Below are positions 25,784 to 34,285 of a stretch of 64,000 nt of DNA, piece after piece. Positions within the stretch are counted from its first letter, which is position 1; each line of letters starts with the position of its first letter. The notes below the pieces were generated by a model. It had not been told where the DNA came from and ran no database searches. It was given only the letters and a program-made list of their open reading frames with translations. Source of the stretch: Canibacter zhoujuaniae (GTDB lineage Bacteria; Actinomycetota; Actinomycetes; Actinomycetales; Microbacteriaceae); NCBI RefSeq assembly GCF_011752005.1, contig NZ_JAAIJZ010000001.1:744001-808000 (forward strand). Direction: 5' to 3'. Position numbers and translations under genes: made by a program.

Positions 25784-26932
25784 ATGTCAAACGACCAACT
25801 GGGAAAGCTCGGAAGCGGCGTCAAGAAAGCGCTCACCAGCTCTATCCTGCTCTCAATATTGAGTGCGTTCGCCGTGGGGGCGGTGCTGCTCTTACTGACC
25901 GGAGCCAACCCGATAGACGGGTATCGCGCGATGTTAGAGGGTGCGCTGGGCACCGGCCTGGGGCTGGCGAACACCATCGCCCGCGCCACAACAATCATCT
26001 GCTTCGCCCTCGCAATCGCTGTTGCATTTCGTGCGGGTGTGCTAAACCTCGGCACAGAAGGTCAGGCTGTGCTTGGTGCTCTGACGGGAGGTCTCGTCGC
26101 GCTCTACATGCCCGGCCCGGGTTTTCTGGTTTTGCTCGCTTCCCTTGCTACCGCAATCATCACGGGCGCTGCTTGGGGATATCTTGCAGCATTTTTACAA
26201 AATGTTCTCAACGTTCCGATTCTTATTTCAACACTGCTGTTGAACTACCCAGCCCGTTTTTATTCTTCGTGGCTGATTCGTTTCAAACTCGACGATCCCA
26301 CAACCGATCTTTCTGCAAGCGCGCAAATTGCACCGGATAGGCTGCTTCAGACCTTTGTTGTGCGCGGTTCGGATCAGGCGAAGGAGCTCGCCGCCGCCTA
26401 TGGTGGCCAGTCTTATCTAACCGCCTTCCTAACCAATGTGAACTGGGGCCTTGTGCTCGTCATTGCACTGTTAGCCGGCATAATCTTCTTAAACTCGCGC
26501 ACCCGCTACGGCTTTGAATCCGGTTTGGCCGGCCAAAATGCTGAATTCACTCGCTACGCTGGCGTGCAACCTAGCCGCCTCACCACTAAAACAATGCTGC
26601 TCTCAGGCGGTATCGCGGGCCTTGCTGGTGTGATGCTGGTGCTCGGCGCACCAAACACGCGAATGCTCGAGGGGCACGTGGTCACCACCGGCTACGCCTG
26701 GACCGCACTGCTGGTCACACTGCTGGCCGCATATCGTCCGCTCGGCACAGCTATTTCAGGTCTGTTTTTCGCCGCAATTATCGTGGGTGCTGCCGCTATG
26801 GGCCGCGAGCTCGGCCTCTCTCCACAGATTAGCGCGATCATTCAAGCGCTGGTTATCATTCTCATCGCGTTTAAGGTCGCGATTCCAAAGCGAAAACGAC
26901 GCTCTGAAAAGCGGACGGAGGTCACGGCATGA
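25784..26932 (+). CDS. ABC importer permease (BMP/nucleoside type)
   Basis: A 382-residue integral membrane protein of the BPD_transp_2 (RbsC/NupP-like) type with 8-10 helices. It has the family region VLNLGTEGQAVLGALTGG and GLAGQNAEFTRYAGVQPSRL, the cytoplasmic coupling loop. It pairs with the next permease as a heterodimer. It starts 22 bases after the ATPase stop; a TAGACT box 7 bases before the ATG hints at an internal promoter. Its end overlaps the next gene by 4 bases (ATGA). Confidence 0.92.
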   Translation: MSNDQLGKLGSGVKKALTSSILLSILSAFAVGAVLLLLTGANPIDGYRAMLEGALGTGLGLANTIARATTIICFALAIAVAFRAGVLNLGTEGQAVLGALTGGLVALYMPGPGFLVLLASLATAIITGAAWGYLAAFLQNVLNVPILISTLLLNYPARFYSSWLIRFKLDDPTTDLSASAQIAPDRLLQTFVVRGSDQAKELAAAYGGQSYLTAFLTNVNWGLVLVIALLAGIIFLNSRTRYGFESGLAGQNAEFTRYAGVQPSRLTTKTMLLSGGIAGLAGVMLVLGAPNTRMLEGHVVTTGYAWTALLVTLLAAYRPLGTAISGLFFAAIIVGAAAMGRELGLSPQISAIIQALVIILIAFKVAIPKRKRRSEKRTEVTA

Positions 26933-27843
26933 ACCTACTCACACTGATTGACGCTGATCTCTTTGCGTCGGTGCTGCGCGCTCTGATTCCGGTGCTGCTC
27001 GCCGCCCTCGGCGGCATGCTCTGCGAACGCGTGGGCGTGTTTAACATCGGTTTAGAGGGCATGATTTTGATCGGCGCTTTTGGCGCTGTGGCCGGCTCCT
27101 ACTTCTCAGGCAGCTGGGTTTTAGGTGTGCTCGCAGGGGCGCTGGCTGGTGCGCTGTTTTCGTTAATTCTTGGCTACGGATCGGTGTATCGCGGCGGTGA
27201 CCCAATTGTGCTGGCTATTGCGATGAACATTCTGGGTGTCGGCATCACAAGCTTTCTAATTTATGCCGTGTTTGGTGTGCAGGGCGTTTTTAAAGACCCC
27301 GGAATTGCGGGAATCCCGACCTGGCGCATCCCCTTCCTTGCCGATATCCCGTACCTCGGCCTGCTGTTTAACCTGTCACCGCTCGGCTATTTGGCACTGC
27401 TGTTAGCTCCCGCTTTATGGCTGCTGCTGTTCCGCACACCGCTTGGGCTTAGGATGCGCGGTGTTGGTGAGCGGCCACTTGCTGCTGCCACGCTCGGGGT
27501 GAATCCTAAGCGCTATCAGCTGCTTACTGTGTTGGCTTCGGGTGCGCTCGCAGGGCTCGGAGGCGCGCAGCTTGCAATCGGAAACGTGCAGCAGTTTACT
27601 GAGGGCATGAGCGCCGGTCGCGGCTGGATCGCAGTAGTCGCTGTGATGCTAGCTCGCGCACACCCAATCGGGGTGCTTGGCGCTGCGCTGCTGTTCGGGT
27701 TTACCGACGCTTTCGGTTTCCGGCTGCAGAGCATCGGTTTGCCGCAGCAGCTCACGGACGCAATGCCCTATATTGTGACGCTGTTAGCGCTGCTCTTGAT
27801 GACCAAACGGTTACGTCGCAAGAAGGATGTTCAGCTTGCCTAG
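26929..27843 (+). CDS. ABC importer permease (BMP/nucleoside type), second subunit
   Basis: A 304-residue membrane protein of the NupQ/RbsC-like permease family, shorter than its partner as usual. It has VFNIGLEGMILIGAFGAV and the coupling-loop motif RMRGVGERPLAAATLGVNPKRYQ (two pieces here). The start overlaps the first permease, and the end overlaps the cupin gene by 17 bases, so the translation of all these products looks coupled. Confidence 0.92.
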   Translation: MNLLTLIDADLFASVLRALIPVLLAALGGMLCERVGVFNIGLEGMILIGAFGAVAGSYFSGSWVLGVLAGALAGALFSLILGYGSVYRGGDPIVLAIAMNILGVGITSFLIYAVFGVQGVFKDPGIAGIPTWRIPFLADIPYLGLLFNLSPLGYLALLLAPALWLLLFRTPLGLRMRGVGERPLAAATLGVNPKRYQLLTVLASGALAGLGGAQLAIGNVQQFTEGMSAGRGWIAVVAVMLARAHPIGVLGAALLFGFTDAFGFRLQSIGLPQQLTDAMPYIVTLLALLLMTKRLRRKKDVQLA

Positions 27844-28291
27844 TGAGCTCACGGCACAGCAGGTTATCGAAACGCTGAGCCTTGAGCCGCTGCCGCATGA
27901 GGGTGGTTACTTTAAACGCACCCACAGCAGCCCACACTCGAGCGCTATCTACTATCTGCTGCAGGAGGGCGACTTTTCCGCGCTGCACTCACTGACAGAG
28001 ACAGAGGTGTATCACTGGTATGCCGGATCTCCCCTCGAAATACTGGTGTTGCTGCCCGACGGTGAGAGCACGGTGCACCGTCTCGGCCCGAATATTATCG
28101 GTGGTGAGCTACCGCAGGCTGTTATTCCGGCTGGTGCCACACACGGCTCCCGTCCGCTCGGCGCCTGGAGTCTTGTGGGCACAACGATGTCTCCGCCGTT
28201 TACTTGGGAGGGGTTTGCGCTCGGCGATGCCGCGATGCTAACGCTTGCCTACCCGCAGCATGCGCAGCTGATCCGCAAGCTAACGCGCTAA
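27827..28291 (+). CDS. DUF985 cupin-family protein
   Basis: A 154-residue single-domain cupin with DUF985 signatures: PHEGGYFKRTH, HSLTETEVYHWYAGSPLEILVLL (two parts), a glycine-rich turn NIIGGELPQAVIPAGATHG, and GTTMSPPFTWEGFALGD. The ATG at 27827 directly abuts AGAAGG, while TTG at 27836 has the same site at 9 bases, so the true start may be three codons later. DUF985 proteins have no firmly assigned reaction. Being last in the mtnA-ABC operon suggests a sugar- or nucleoside-derived substrate. Confidence 0.88.
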   Translation: MFSLPSELTAQQVIETLSLEPLPHEGGYFKRTHSSPHSSAIYYLLQEGDFSALHSLTETEVYHWYAGSPLEILVLLPDGESTVHRLGPNIIGGELPQAVIPAGATHGSRPLGAWSLVGTTMSPPFTWEGFALGDAAMLTLAYPQHAQLIRKLTR

Positions 28292-28304
28292 TCCAACAGT
28301 CGGT

Positions 28305-29624
28305 TTAAGCTTTTTCAGCAGCAGCCGCGCGAATACGTGCGGCGCTCACTCTGGCGCGCTGTTTGATGTTCTGCGCATCTAGCGTGAGGTGCTCGCCGTC
28401 TTTGTAGAGCGCACGGCCGTTAACCCACACATCGGTGACATCATGGCCGCCTGCGGCAAACACAATATGCGACACCAGATTATCGTGCGGGATCGCGTTT
28501 ACCCCCGTCACATTAAGGGCAACAATATCCGCGCACTTACCGACCGCAAGTTCACCAGAGCCTGCAAACCCGATAGCTTTAGCACCGCGCTTCGTCGCCA
28601 CCTCAAACACTGATTCAGCAGTAACCGCTGCCGCATCATGCCGCACACCGCGGTGCAGCATTGCGGCCAGTTTCATTTCTTCAAACAGGTCGAGGTTGTT
28701 GTTCGATGCAACAGAATCGGTGCCTAAAGACACCTGTGCTCCGCTTGCAAGCCACTCGGGAAAATCAGCCACCCCATTTCCAAGCTTTAGGTTTGATACC
28801 GGGTTGTGCGAAAGCGCAGCACCGGCTGCCACATAGTCGCCGATCTCTCCCGCAGTCAGGTGCACACAGTGCGCAGCAAGCACTTTCGCATCCAGCAAAC
28901 CCAAATCGCGCAAGTAGTCACCCGGAGTTTTGCCAACCCGATCAAGCATCTGCGCAACCTCAGCCGGAGATTCAGAAATGTGCGTGTGAATCGGCAGGCC
29001 GCTCTCTTTAGCGTGTGCGATAGTCTCAACAAAAAACTCACGCGGCACAGAGTATGGCGCATGCGGGCCAAAAGCTATTTTTATGAGCGGATCGCCGTGA
29101 AACTCCTCTGCAAGCTGGGCAGTGTGGGCAAGCTCAGCAGCGCCATCCCTAGCTGTGACACCAGGAAACATCACGACATCCGGCGCGACAGTCGCAGGAG
29201 CTGCAACAACTCGCATCCCAGCTTCACTCACCGCCTGGATGAGACGTGAATTCCAGACATACATATCCGCAAAAGCTGTTGTGCCGCTGGCAATCATCTC
29301 CAGCATCGCCAATTGCAAACCGGCGAGCACATCCTCTTCAGTGAGATGCTGTTCGAGCGCCTGCACCTCAGCAAGCCACGGCATAAAACCGTGATCATCG
29401 CTGACGCCCCGCAGCAGTGTCATAGCGGAGTGTGTGTGACCGTTCGTCAGGCCGGGTATCAATATGCGGCCCCTCAAGTCTCGCACCTTAGCGCCGGCCG
29501 GCAAAGCACCAAGGCTGCCCTTCGCGCCCACCGCAGTGATGCGGCCGTTAGCGAAGCGAAGTTCAGCATCGAGCACAGTTTTGCCAGCAGTTACCAGAGC
29601 ATCAGCGTATAAAACGGTTGTCAT
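28305..29624 (-). CDS. mtaD: 5-methylthioadenosine/S-adenosylhomocysteine deaminase (amidohydrolase)
   Basis: A 439-residue amidohydrolase of the MtaD/SsnA/TrzN group. Metal-binding features are NGHTHSAM in the N-terminal part, GPHAPYSVP, THISES, AAHCVHL and SLGTDSVASNNNLDLFEEM (the catalytic Asp). These fit deamination of MTA, SAH or adenosine to the inosine forms. The start was set at ATG 29624, which begins MTTVLYADA; an ATG three codons earlier overlaps the upstream stop. It is convergent with the mtnA-ABC-cupin operon, and both sides fit one salvage pathway. Guanine deaminase-like specificity cannot be excluded. Confidence 0.87.
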   Translation of the reverse strand: MTTVLYADALVTAGKTVLDAELRFANGRITAVGAKGSLGALPAGAKVRDLRGRILIPGLTNGHTHSAMTLLRGVSDDHGFMPWLAEVQALEQHLTEEDVLAGLQLAMLEMIASGTTAFADMYVWNSRLIQAVSEAGMRVVAAPATVAPDVVMFPGVTARDGAAELAHTAQLAEEFHGDPLIKIAFGPHAPYSVPREFFVETIAHAKESGLPIHTHISESPAEVAQMLDRVGKTPGDYLRDLGLLDAKVLAAHCVHLTAGEIGDYVAAGAALSHNPVSNLKLGNGVADFPEWLASGAQVSLGTDSVASNNNLDLFEEMKLAAMLHRGVRHDAAAVTAESVFEVATKRGAKAIGFAGSGELAVGKCADIVALNVTGVNAIPHDNLVSHIVFAAGGHDVTDVWVNGRALYKDGEHLTLDAQNIKQRARVSAARIRAAAAEKA

Positions 29625-29626
29625 GT

Positions 29627-30370
29627 CTACCATCCGGGTGTTACGGTCATACCTGCGTCAACCACTAAATTATGGCCGGTTATCGCGGCGGCAAACGGGC
29701 TTGCGAGCATGACGCAGGCTGCGGCCACCTCCTGCGGTTGCACAAGACGCTTAAGCGGCGCGTTAGCCTCCCATCTGCTCACCCCTTCCGACCATTCTGC
29801 GGCTATTCCGGGGCGCTCAATCAACCCTGGGGAGACCGCGTTCACCCGCACCCCCTGCGCGCCAAGCTCGAGCGCAAGCGCCTGCGCGTGCATCACAACA
29901 GCGGCTTTCGCGCTCGCATAGTAGCTGTGACCGATAGCTGGCCGAAGCGCTTCAACAGAGGCGATGTGGGTGATCCACGCCCCTTGCGACATCCGCTCCG
30001 CTGCACGGCGACTGAGCTCATGCACAACTGTGACATTAACGTGAAACAGCTCTTCCCAAGTTTTTACATCTAGCTCATTAAACGGCACAACAGGCTGCAG
30101 CGCCGCACAGTTGATCAAACCGGTCAACCGAACCCCGTGCGCAGAAACCGCAGCGATCAGTGCCGCGCACGCACCCTGCCCCGACAAATCGCTCCACAGC
30201 GGTGTCGCGCCGATCTCTTCAGCCACCGCACGCGCTCCAACCTCAGTGCGGGCGTGCGCAAACACACGTGCCCCACTGTCGACAAACATCTTCGCGATAG
30301 CTCGCCCAAGATTGCCGTTTGCGCCGGTCACCAAAACCGTCTGATTCGAAAGGTCTGAAATGTTCAGCAT
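29627..30370 (-). CDS. Short-chain dehydrogenase/reductase
   Basis: A 247-residue classical SDR with cofactor motif TGANGNLG, the NCAA structural motif, catalytic Ser in HIASVEA and YYASAK (Tyr-x-x-x-Lys). The C-terminal end SPFAAAITGHNLVVDAG is typical of NAD(P)-dependent oxidoreductases. The substrate is unknown. Starts GTG 30373 and ATG 30370 are adjacent; ATG is 8 bases from GGAG. It sits between the isoprenyl synthase and mtaD with almost no spacing, so it is probably co-transcribed with both. Confidence 0.88.
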   Translation of the reverse strand: MLNISDLSNQTVLVTGANGNLGRAIAKMFVDSGARVFAHARTEVGARAVAEEIGATPLWSDLSGQGACAALIAAVSAHGVRLTGLINCAALQPVVPFNELDVKTWEELFHVNVTVVHELSRRAAERMSQGAWITHIASVEALRPAIGHSYYASAKAAVVMHAQALALELGAQGVRVNAVSPGLIERPGIAAEWSEGVSRWEANAPLKRLVQPQEVAAACVMLASPFAAAITGHNLVVDAGMTVTPGW

Positions 30371-30373
30371 CAC

Positions 30374-31135
30374 TTATGCTCCGTATCTTCTGGACCGTTT
30401 TGAGTAGTCGCGCAGGGCGCGCAGCAGATCAACCTCACGCAAATCCGGGTATAGCGCCTCAACAAAGTAAAACTCTGAATGGGCCGACTGCCAAATCATA
30501 AAATCGCTTAACCGCTGCTCGCCACTTGTGCGGATCACAAGGTCGGGATCTGTTTGGCCGCTGGTCCACAGATGCTCGCCGATCCGCTCCGGGGTGAGCC
30601 ACTCTGAGAGGGTTTCAAGCGTGCCACCCTCGGCCTTGTGTGTTGTGATCGCAGCACGCACCGCCGCAGTTATTTCGCTGCGCCCTCCGTAACCCACCGC
30701 AAGATTAATGTGCAAGCCGTTCCGCCCTGCGGTAGTCGTTTCAGCCGCTCGCAGGCTGGCCGCAAGATCCGCAGGCAGTATCTCTGCATCTCCAACATGC
30801 TTAATGCGCCAAGCACGCTGCTTCGTAAGATCGGCGGCAAGCTTTGAAATAATGCTAAACAAGTCATTAAGCTCAGCGGTGTGCCGACTGTGCAAATTAT
30901 CTGCCGAAAGCAGATACAGTGTCACCGTGCGCACCCCAGCGTCATCACACCATCTCAGAAACTCAGGAATCTTGCGCGCTCCGGCACGGTGGCCAACCGC
31001 AGCCGCCTCCGCCAACCGCAGTTTCGCCCAGCGCCGATTACCGTCAACAATCACGGCAATGTGATCTGGAATCTGCTCCTGATTTATCTGTCGCCTCAGC
31101 CGCCAGCGATAAAGACCGTATAAAACGTCAATCAT
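30374..31135 (-). CDS. uppS: Z-type isoprenyl diphosphate synthase (UppS family)
   Basis: A 253-residue cis-prenyltransferase that extends isoprenyl diphosphates for lipid carriers. It shows HIAVIVDGNRRWAK (catalytic Asp), AGARKIPEFLRWC, LYLLSADNLHSR, and the C-terminal DLVIRTSGEQRLSDFMIWQSAHSEFYF region in segments. The start at 31135 gives the usual short N terminus MIDVLYGLYRWRLRR; a longer TTG frame to 31174 is less likely. Actinobacteria usually have two paralogues (Z-farnesyl and decaprenyl types), and which one this is remains open. Confidence 0.92.
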   Translation of the reverse strand: MIDVLYGLYRWRLRRQINQEQIPDHIAVIVDGNRRWAKLRLAEAAAVGHRAGARKIPEFLRWCDDAGVRTVTLYLLSADNLHSRHTAELNDLFSIISKLAADLTKQRAWRIKHVGDAEILPADLAASLRAAETTTAGRNGLHINLAVGYGGRSEITAAVRAAITTHKAEGGTLETLSEWLTPERIGEHLWTSGQTDPDLVIRTSGEQRLSDFMIWQSAHSEFYFVEALYPDLREVDLLRALRDYSKRSRRYGA

Positions 31136-31243
31136 GGCGGAGATTGTTCCCTTCGTGCGAATACAAAGCCGCAAGGTGCAATGAATTTAGAGCCTGTGTC
31201 CTATATTCTAGTGTGCTGCCGCGCCGCCGGCTAAGGTTAGTCT

Positions 31244-31990
31244 ATGAATTTGAGTGGCGTAGAAACTGCCCAAAAGGCAACTCAGAAAGCAGCAAAAAAG
31301 GCAGCCAAAAATCTAAAAAAAGCTGCGGCTCTTGCTGCGCAGCCCGCAGACCCCAAACCACTGCTGCGCGGCTGGCTGCACGCCGGCACGGCACCTCTGG
31401 CGCTCGCCGCAGGAATCGTCTTAATCTGCCTGGCACACGGGCCGATTGCGAAAACTGCGAGCGCGATCTATCTGGCCAGCTCGCTGCTACTTTTTGGGCA
31501 TTCCGCAATCTACCACCGTTTCAACTGGTCACCGCGTGTAAAACAGATTCTACGGCGCATAGATCACGCAAATATTTTCTTACTCATTGCCGGCACATAT
31601 ACCCCGGTAGCGGTGGGAACGCTTCCACTTGAGCAGGCGATGGTGCTGCTCGCATTTACCTGGGGTGGTGCGTTAGTCGGGATTTTGTTTAGAGTTTTTT
31701 GGCTGCAGGCGCCACGCGGCCTGTATGTTGCGCTCTATATTGTGCTGGGTTGGGCGGCTGTGCTCTTCTTTAAACCGATGTTTGAGGCGAATGCGCCGGC
31801 GATGATCCTGGTGGCCGTAGGTGGGTTACTTTACACCGTCGGCGCCCTGTTTTACGGTTTTAAATGGCCGCTGCGCAACAATCGCTTTTTCGGTTTTCAT
31901 GAGCTGTTTCACGCTGCGACGGTCACCGCGTTCTTCTGCCACTGGACGGCAGCGCTGCTGGCGATGCTAGATCCCGCCTATCTGCGTTAG
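31244..31990 (+). CDS. Hemolysin III (PAQR/HlyIII) family membrane protein
   Basis: A 248-residue protein with a lysine/alanine-rich cytoplasmic N terminus (about 1-45) and seven membrane helices. The conserved zinc-site residues of the PAQR superfamily are visible in HSAIYHRFNW, DHANIFLLIAGTYTP and FHELFHAATVTAFFCHW. The family includes predicted hydrolases of membrane lipids; the hemolysin name is historical. It diverges from uppS. A TTAGTCT box directly before the ATG suggests a very short leader or leaderless mRNA. Confidence 0.9.
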   Translation: MNLSGVETAQKATQKAAKKAAKNLKKAAALAAQPADPKPLLRGWLHAGTAPLALAAGIVLICLAHGPIAKTASAIYLASSLLLFGHSAIYHRFNWSPRVKQILRRIDHANIFLLIAGTYTPVAVGTLPLEQAMVLLAFTWGGALVGILFRVFWLQAPRGLYVALYIVLGWAAVLFFKPMFEANAPAMILVAVGGLLYTVGALFYGFKWPLRNNRFFGFHELFHAATVTAFFCHWTAALLAMLDPAYLR

Positions 31991-32244
31991 CTGGCGCTAT
32001 CGGTTTTGCCGGTTTGCGCGTCGCCCTTCGCATTCTGCTCACTCAGCTCTGCGGCGATTTCTTCGCGCACCTGCTCACGATACGAGATGGCGCGCAGTTT
32101 GCCGACCACTGAAAACGACAGGCCGATCACCGCAAGCGCGAGCACCCCGATAAATAGAAAACCAAGCGGCCCTGGGGTCACCATATTCGGATCGAGTTCA
32201 GTTTCGACGGCTTCTTCAAGCACTAAGAGTGCGGTGGTTAGCAT
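31987..32244 (-). CDS. Small single-pass membrane protein next to mca
   Basis: An 85-residue protein: a short acidic N terminus, one membrane helix (about residues 27-48, LGFLFIGVLALAVIGLSFSV) and a charged C-terminal tail (YREQVREEIAAELSEQ). A strong AGGAGG site precedes the ATG at 32244. It follows mca with 23 bases between. I do not recognise a named family; a similar small gene beside mca is common in related genomes from memory. Confidence 0.75.
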   Translation of the reverse strand: MLTTALLVLEEAVETELDPNMVTPGPLGFLFIGVLALAVIGLSFSVVGKLRAISYREQVREEIAAELSEQNAKGDAQTGKTDSAS

Positions 32245-32267
32245 ATTTTCCTCCTGGATAGGTATTG

Positions 32268-33134
32268 TTAAGCGTTACCTTCGATGCCCGCAAAAAGGTC
32301 GTCTTCGCTGTCGCTTGTTGGCACGCGGCTCTCTGCTAAACGGTAGTCTTCAAACGGCCAGGCTGCTCGCTGCAGCTCATTTTCGATAAAAAAGAATCGA
32401 TCGTTTGGGCTCACCTGGCTGGCGTGTGCGCGTAAGGCTTCATCACGGAGGTCAAAATAGTCTGCAACTCTAATTTTTGCTGTCGCCGCAGATTTTCTCT
32501 CACGCAATATTTCGAAAATATTCGTAAGTTCCTTAACCTGTTCTGAGTCTGGGTCGTTGGCCTCAATGTGCGCCTTGATTGCGGCGATACGATCGGCGTT
32601 AAAGATCTCATCGTAGTAGAGTTTTTTCACTTCCCACGGCTTTCCAGCCTCCGGGTAGGAGTCGGCTTTGCCTGACTCTTCCCAGGCGATACGACTAATC
32701 TCGTGGCAGCGAATGTGGTCGGGATGCGGGTAGCCGCCAATTTCGTTATAGGTCAGCATGACATGCGGTTTAAACTCACGCACTATCTTGATCAGGGGTG
32801 CAGCGGCAGTTTCTTTGCGGATCGCAGCAAATGAGAGCTCTGGCAGAGCCTCCCCTGCTTCTGGGAGGCCGGAGTCTTGAAAGCCGAGCCACCTGTGCTC
32901 GAAGCCGATAATCTCTTGCGCACGCCGCATTTCCGCACGCCTAAGACCCGCTAAGTCGCGCTCTGCTTCCGGGTTTGCCCGCACTATCTCATTGAGAATA
33001 TCGCCGCGCTCACCACCGGTGCAGCTGACGATCATCACCTTGCAACCAAGGTTTAAATAGTGGGCGTAGGTGGCAGCCCCCTTGCTTGACTCATCGTCTG
33101 GGTGGGCGTGCACGGCAAGCAACCGCAATGACAT
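32268..33134 (-). CDS. mca: Mycothiol S-conjugate amidase
   Basis: A 288-residue LmbE/PIG-L-family metalloamidase with the zinc motif HAHPDDES, MIVSCTGGERGDILN, the late metal ligand region YPHPDHIRCHEI and an NDRFFF C-terminal segment. The longer sequence and the Mca-specific ends favour the amidase, which cleaves mycothiol-toxin conjugates to mercapturic acids, over the deacetylase MshB. It supports a mycothiol-producing actinobacterium. The start at 33134 was selected (MSLRLLAVHAHPDDE); in-frame ATG/TTG codons lie 4 and 6 codons earlier. Confidence 0.9.
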   Translation of the reverse strand: MSLRLLAVHAHPDDESSKGAATYAHYLNLGCKVMIVSCTGGERGDILNEIVRANPEAERDLAGLRRAEMRRAQEIIGFEHRWLGFQDSGLPEAGEALPELSFAAIRKETAAAPLIKIVREFKPHVMLTYNEIGGYPHPDHIRCHEISRIAWEESGKADSYPEAGKPWEVKKLYYDEIFNADRIAAIKAHIEANDPDSEQVKELTNIFEILRERKSAATAKIRVADYFDLRDEALRAHASQVSPNDRFFFIENELQRAAWPFEDYRLAESRVPTSDSEDDLFAGIEGNA

Positions 33135-33182
33135 TGTGATTGACATCCTCAATATTCAAGAACTGTTAGTACCATTAAGTCT

Positions 33183-33578
33183 ATGACCACTGACCTGAAT
33201 GAGCGCTACGGAACCGGTCGACGCAGTCGCACAGACAGGCGGTTAGCTTGGATACTAGCAGCTGCCATTGGGGCACTAGTTTTGTTTTTCGTCTGGAACG
33301 CGCTTTTTGTTTCTAACACCAGCAGCATTAGCGTGCGTGACATTAGCCACACGATTGAGGGCTCTGACAGCGCAACCCTAACTTTCGGGGTTACCGCGCC
33401 CGTCAATTCTGAGGTGCAGTGTGCGATCGAGGCGCTCAGCAAAACTTATGCGCCCATGGGTTATGCGGTTGTTGATGTGCCCGCTACCGGATCGCCTGAG
33501 CGGGTGTTTACAAAAACTCTTTTAACTGTGAATGAGGCAACCACCATCACCGCAAGCAGCTGCTGGATCGTTGCATAG
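33183..33578 (+). CDS. DUF4307 membrane-anchored protein
   Basis: A 131-residue protein: cytoplasmic N terminus with RYGTGRRSRTDRR, a single membrane helix (about residues 24-43), and an extracytoplasmic domain with VEV-like strands and two cysteines (QCAIEAL, SSCWIVA). This matches DUF4307, found beside mca and greA in actinobacteria. The function is unknown. It diverges from mca with about 48 bases between them and is followed by a strong terminator. Confidence 0.9.
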   Translation: MTTDLNERYGTGRRSRTDRRLAWILAAAIGALVLFFVWNALFVSNTSSISVRDISHTIEGSDSATLTFGVTAPVNSEVQCAIEALSKTYAPMGYAVVDVPATGSPERVFTKTLLTVNEATTITASSCWIVA

Positions 33579-33640
33579 CCTGGTGCGCTCTCTGCCCCTT
33601 CCATGCTTTTTATGCGATAACCGGGTAGAATAGAAGGGCT

Positions 33641-33670
33641 GCTCCGCGCACCGCGCGGAGCGTTTTGTTT
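33641..33670 (+). terminator. Intrinsic terminator after the DUF4307 gene
   Basis: A 9-bp GC stem (GCTCCGCGC at 33641-33649 with its complement at 33653-33661), a three-base loop and a GTTTTGTTT tail. It separates the DUF4307 gene from greA. Confidence 0.88.
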
Positions 33671-33744
33671 ATGTCTTGCAGAGCACAGATGTGACAACCG
33701 GTGTCACGTCCCCCTGTGATACCCCTACGGATAAGGAATAAAAC

Positions 33745-34230
33745 ATGACTGAAAATCAGCAGACCTGGCTGACGCAGGCAGCGTTCGACCGCCTGCAAGC
33801 AGAGCTAGAAGAGCTCAGCGGCCCCGGCCGTAAAGAGATTGCCGCTCGCATCGAAGCAGCGCGTGAAGAGGGCGACCTGAAAGAAAACGGCGGCTATCAC
33901 GCCGCTAAAGATGAGCAGGGCAAAATGGAGGCTCGCATCCGGGATCTGGAAGAGCTGCTCAAGCACGCAATTGTAACCGAGGCACCTAAGAGTCACGGTG
34001 TTGTTGAGGTTGGAACCGTAATCACAGCCGAAATTTTCGGCGATGAAGAAAAGTTCCTGCTCGGCAGCCGTGAAATCGGTGAGGGCACTGATCTGGATGT
34101 TTACAGCCCAGAAAGCCCGCTCGGTGCGGCAATTATTGGCTTGAAGGTTGGCCAGTCAGCCTCCTACGAGGCACCAAACGGCAAGCAGATAACGGTAAAA
34201 ATCACCAGCGTCGAGACCTTTGCCGGTTAA
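33745..34230 (+). CDS. greA: Transcription elongation factor GreA
   Basis: A 161-residue Gre factor: an N-terminal antiparallel coiled coil (about 1-75, with EARIRDLEELL and the acidic tip EEGDLKENGGYHAAK) and a C-terminal FKBP-like domain ending SPLGAAIIGLKVGQ. It enters the RNA polymerase secondary channel and stimulates transcript cleavage in backtracked complexes. It is monocistronic, with terminators on both sides. Confidence 0.96.
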   Translation: MTENQQTWLTQAAFDRLQAELEELSGPGRKEIAARIEAAREEGDLKENGGYHAAKDEQGKMEARIRDLEELLKHAIVTEAPKSHGVVEVGTVITAEIFGDEEKFLLGSREIGEGTDLDVYSPESPLGAAIIGLKVGQSASYEAPNGKQITVKITSVETFAG

Positions 34231-34240
34231 GCAAACTCGC

Positions 34241-34285
34241 TAGGGGTCGTAAAACTTTACGCTTTTACGACCCCTACTTTTTTTA
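34241..34285 (+). terminator. Intrinsic terminator after greA
   Basis: A perfect 14-bp stem (34241-34254 with 34263-34276) with TAGGGGTCGTAAAA as the first arm, an 8-base loop and a CTTTTTTT tail. It reaches the stop codon of the convergent ilvA gene. Confidence 0.93.
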
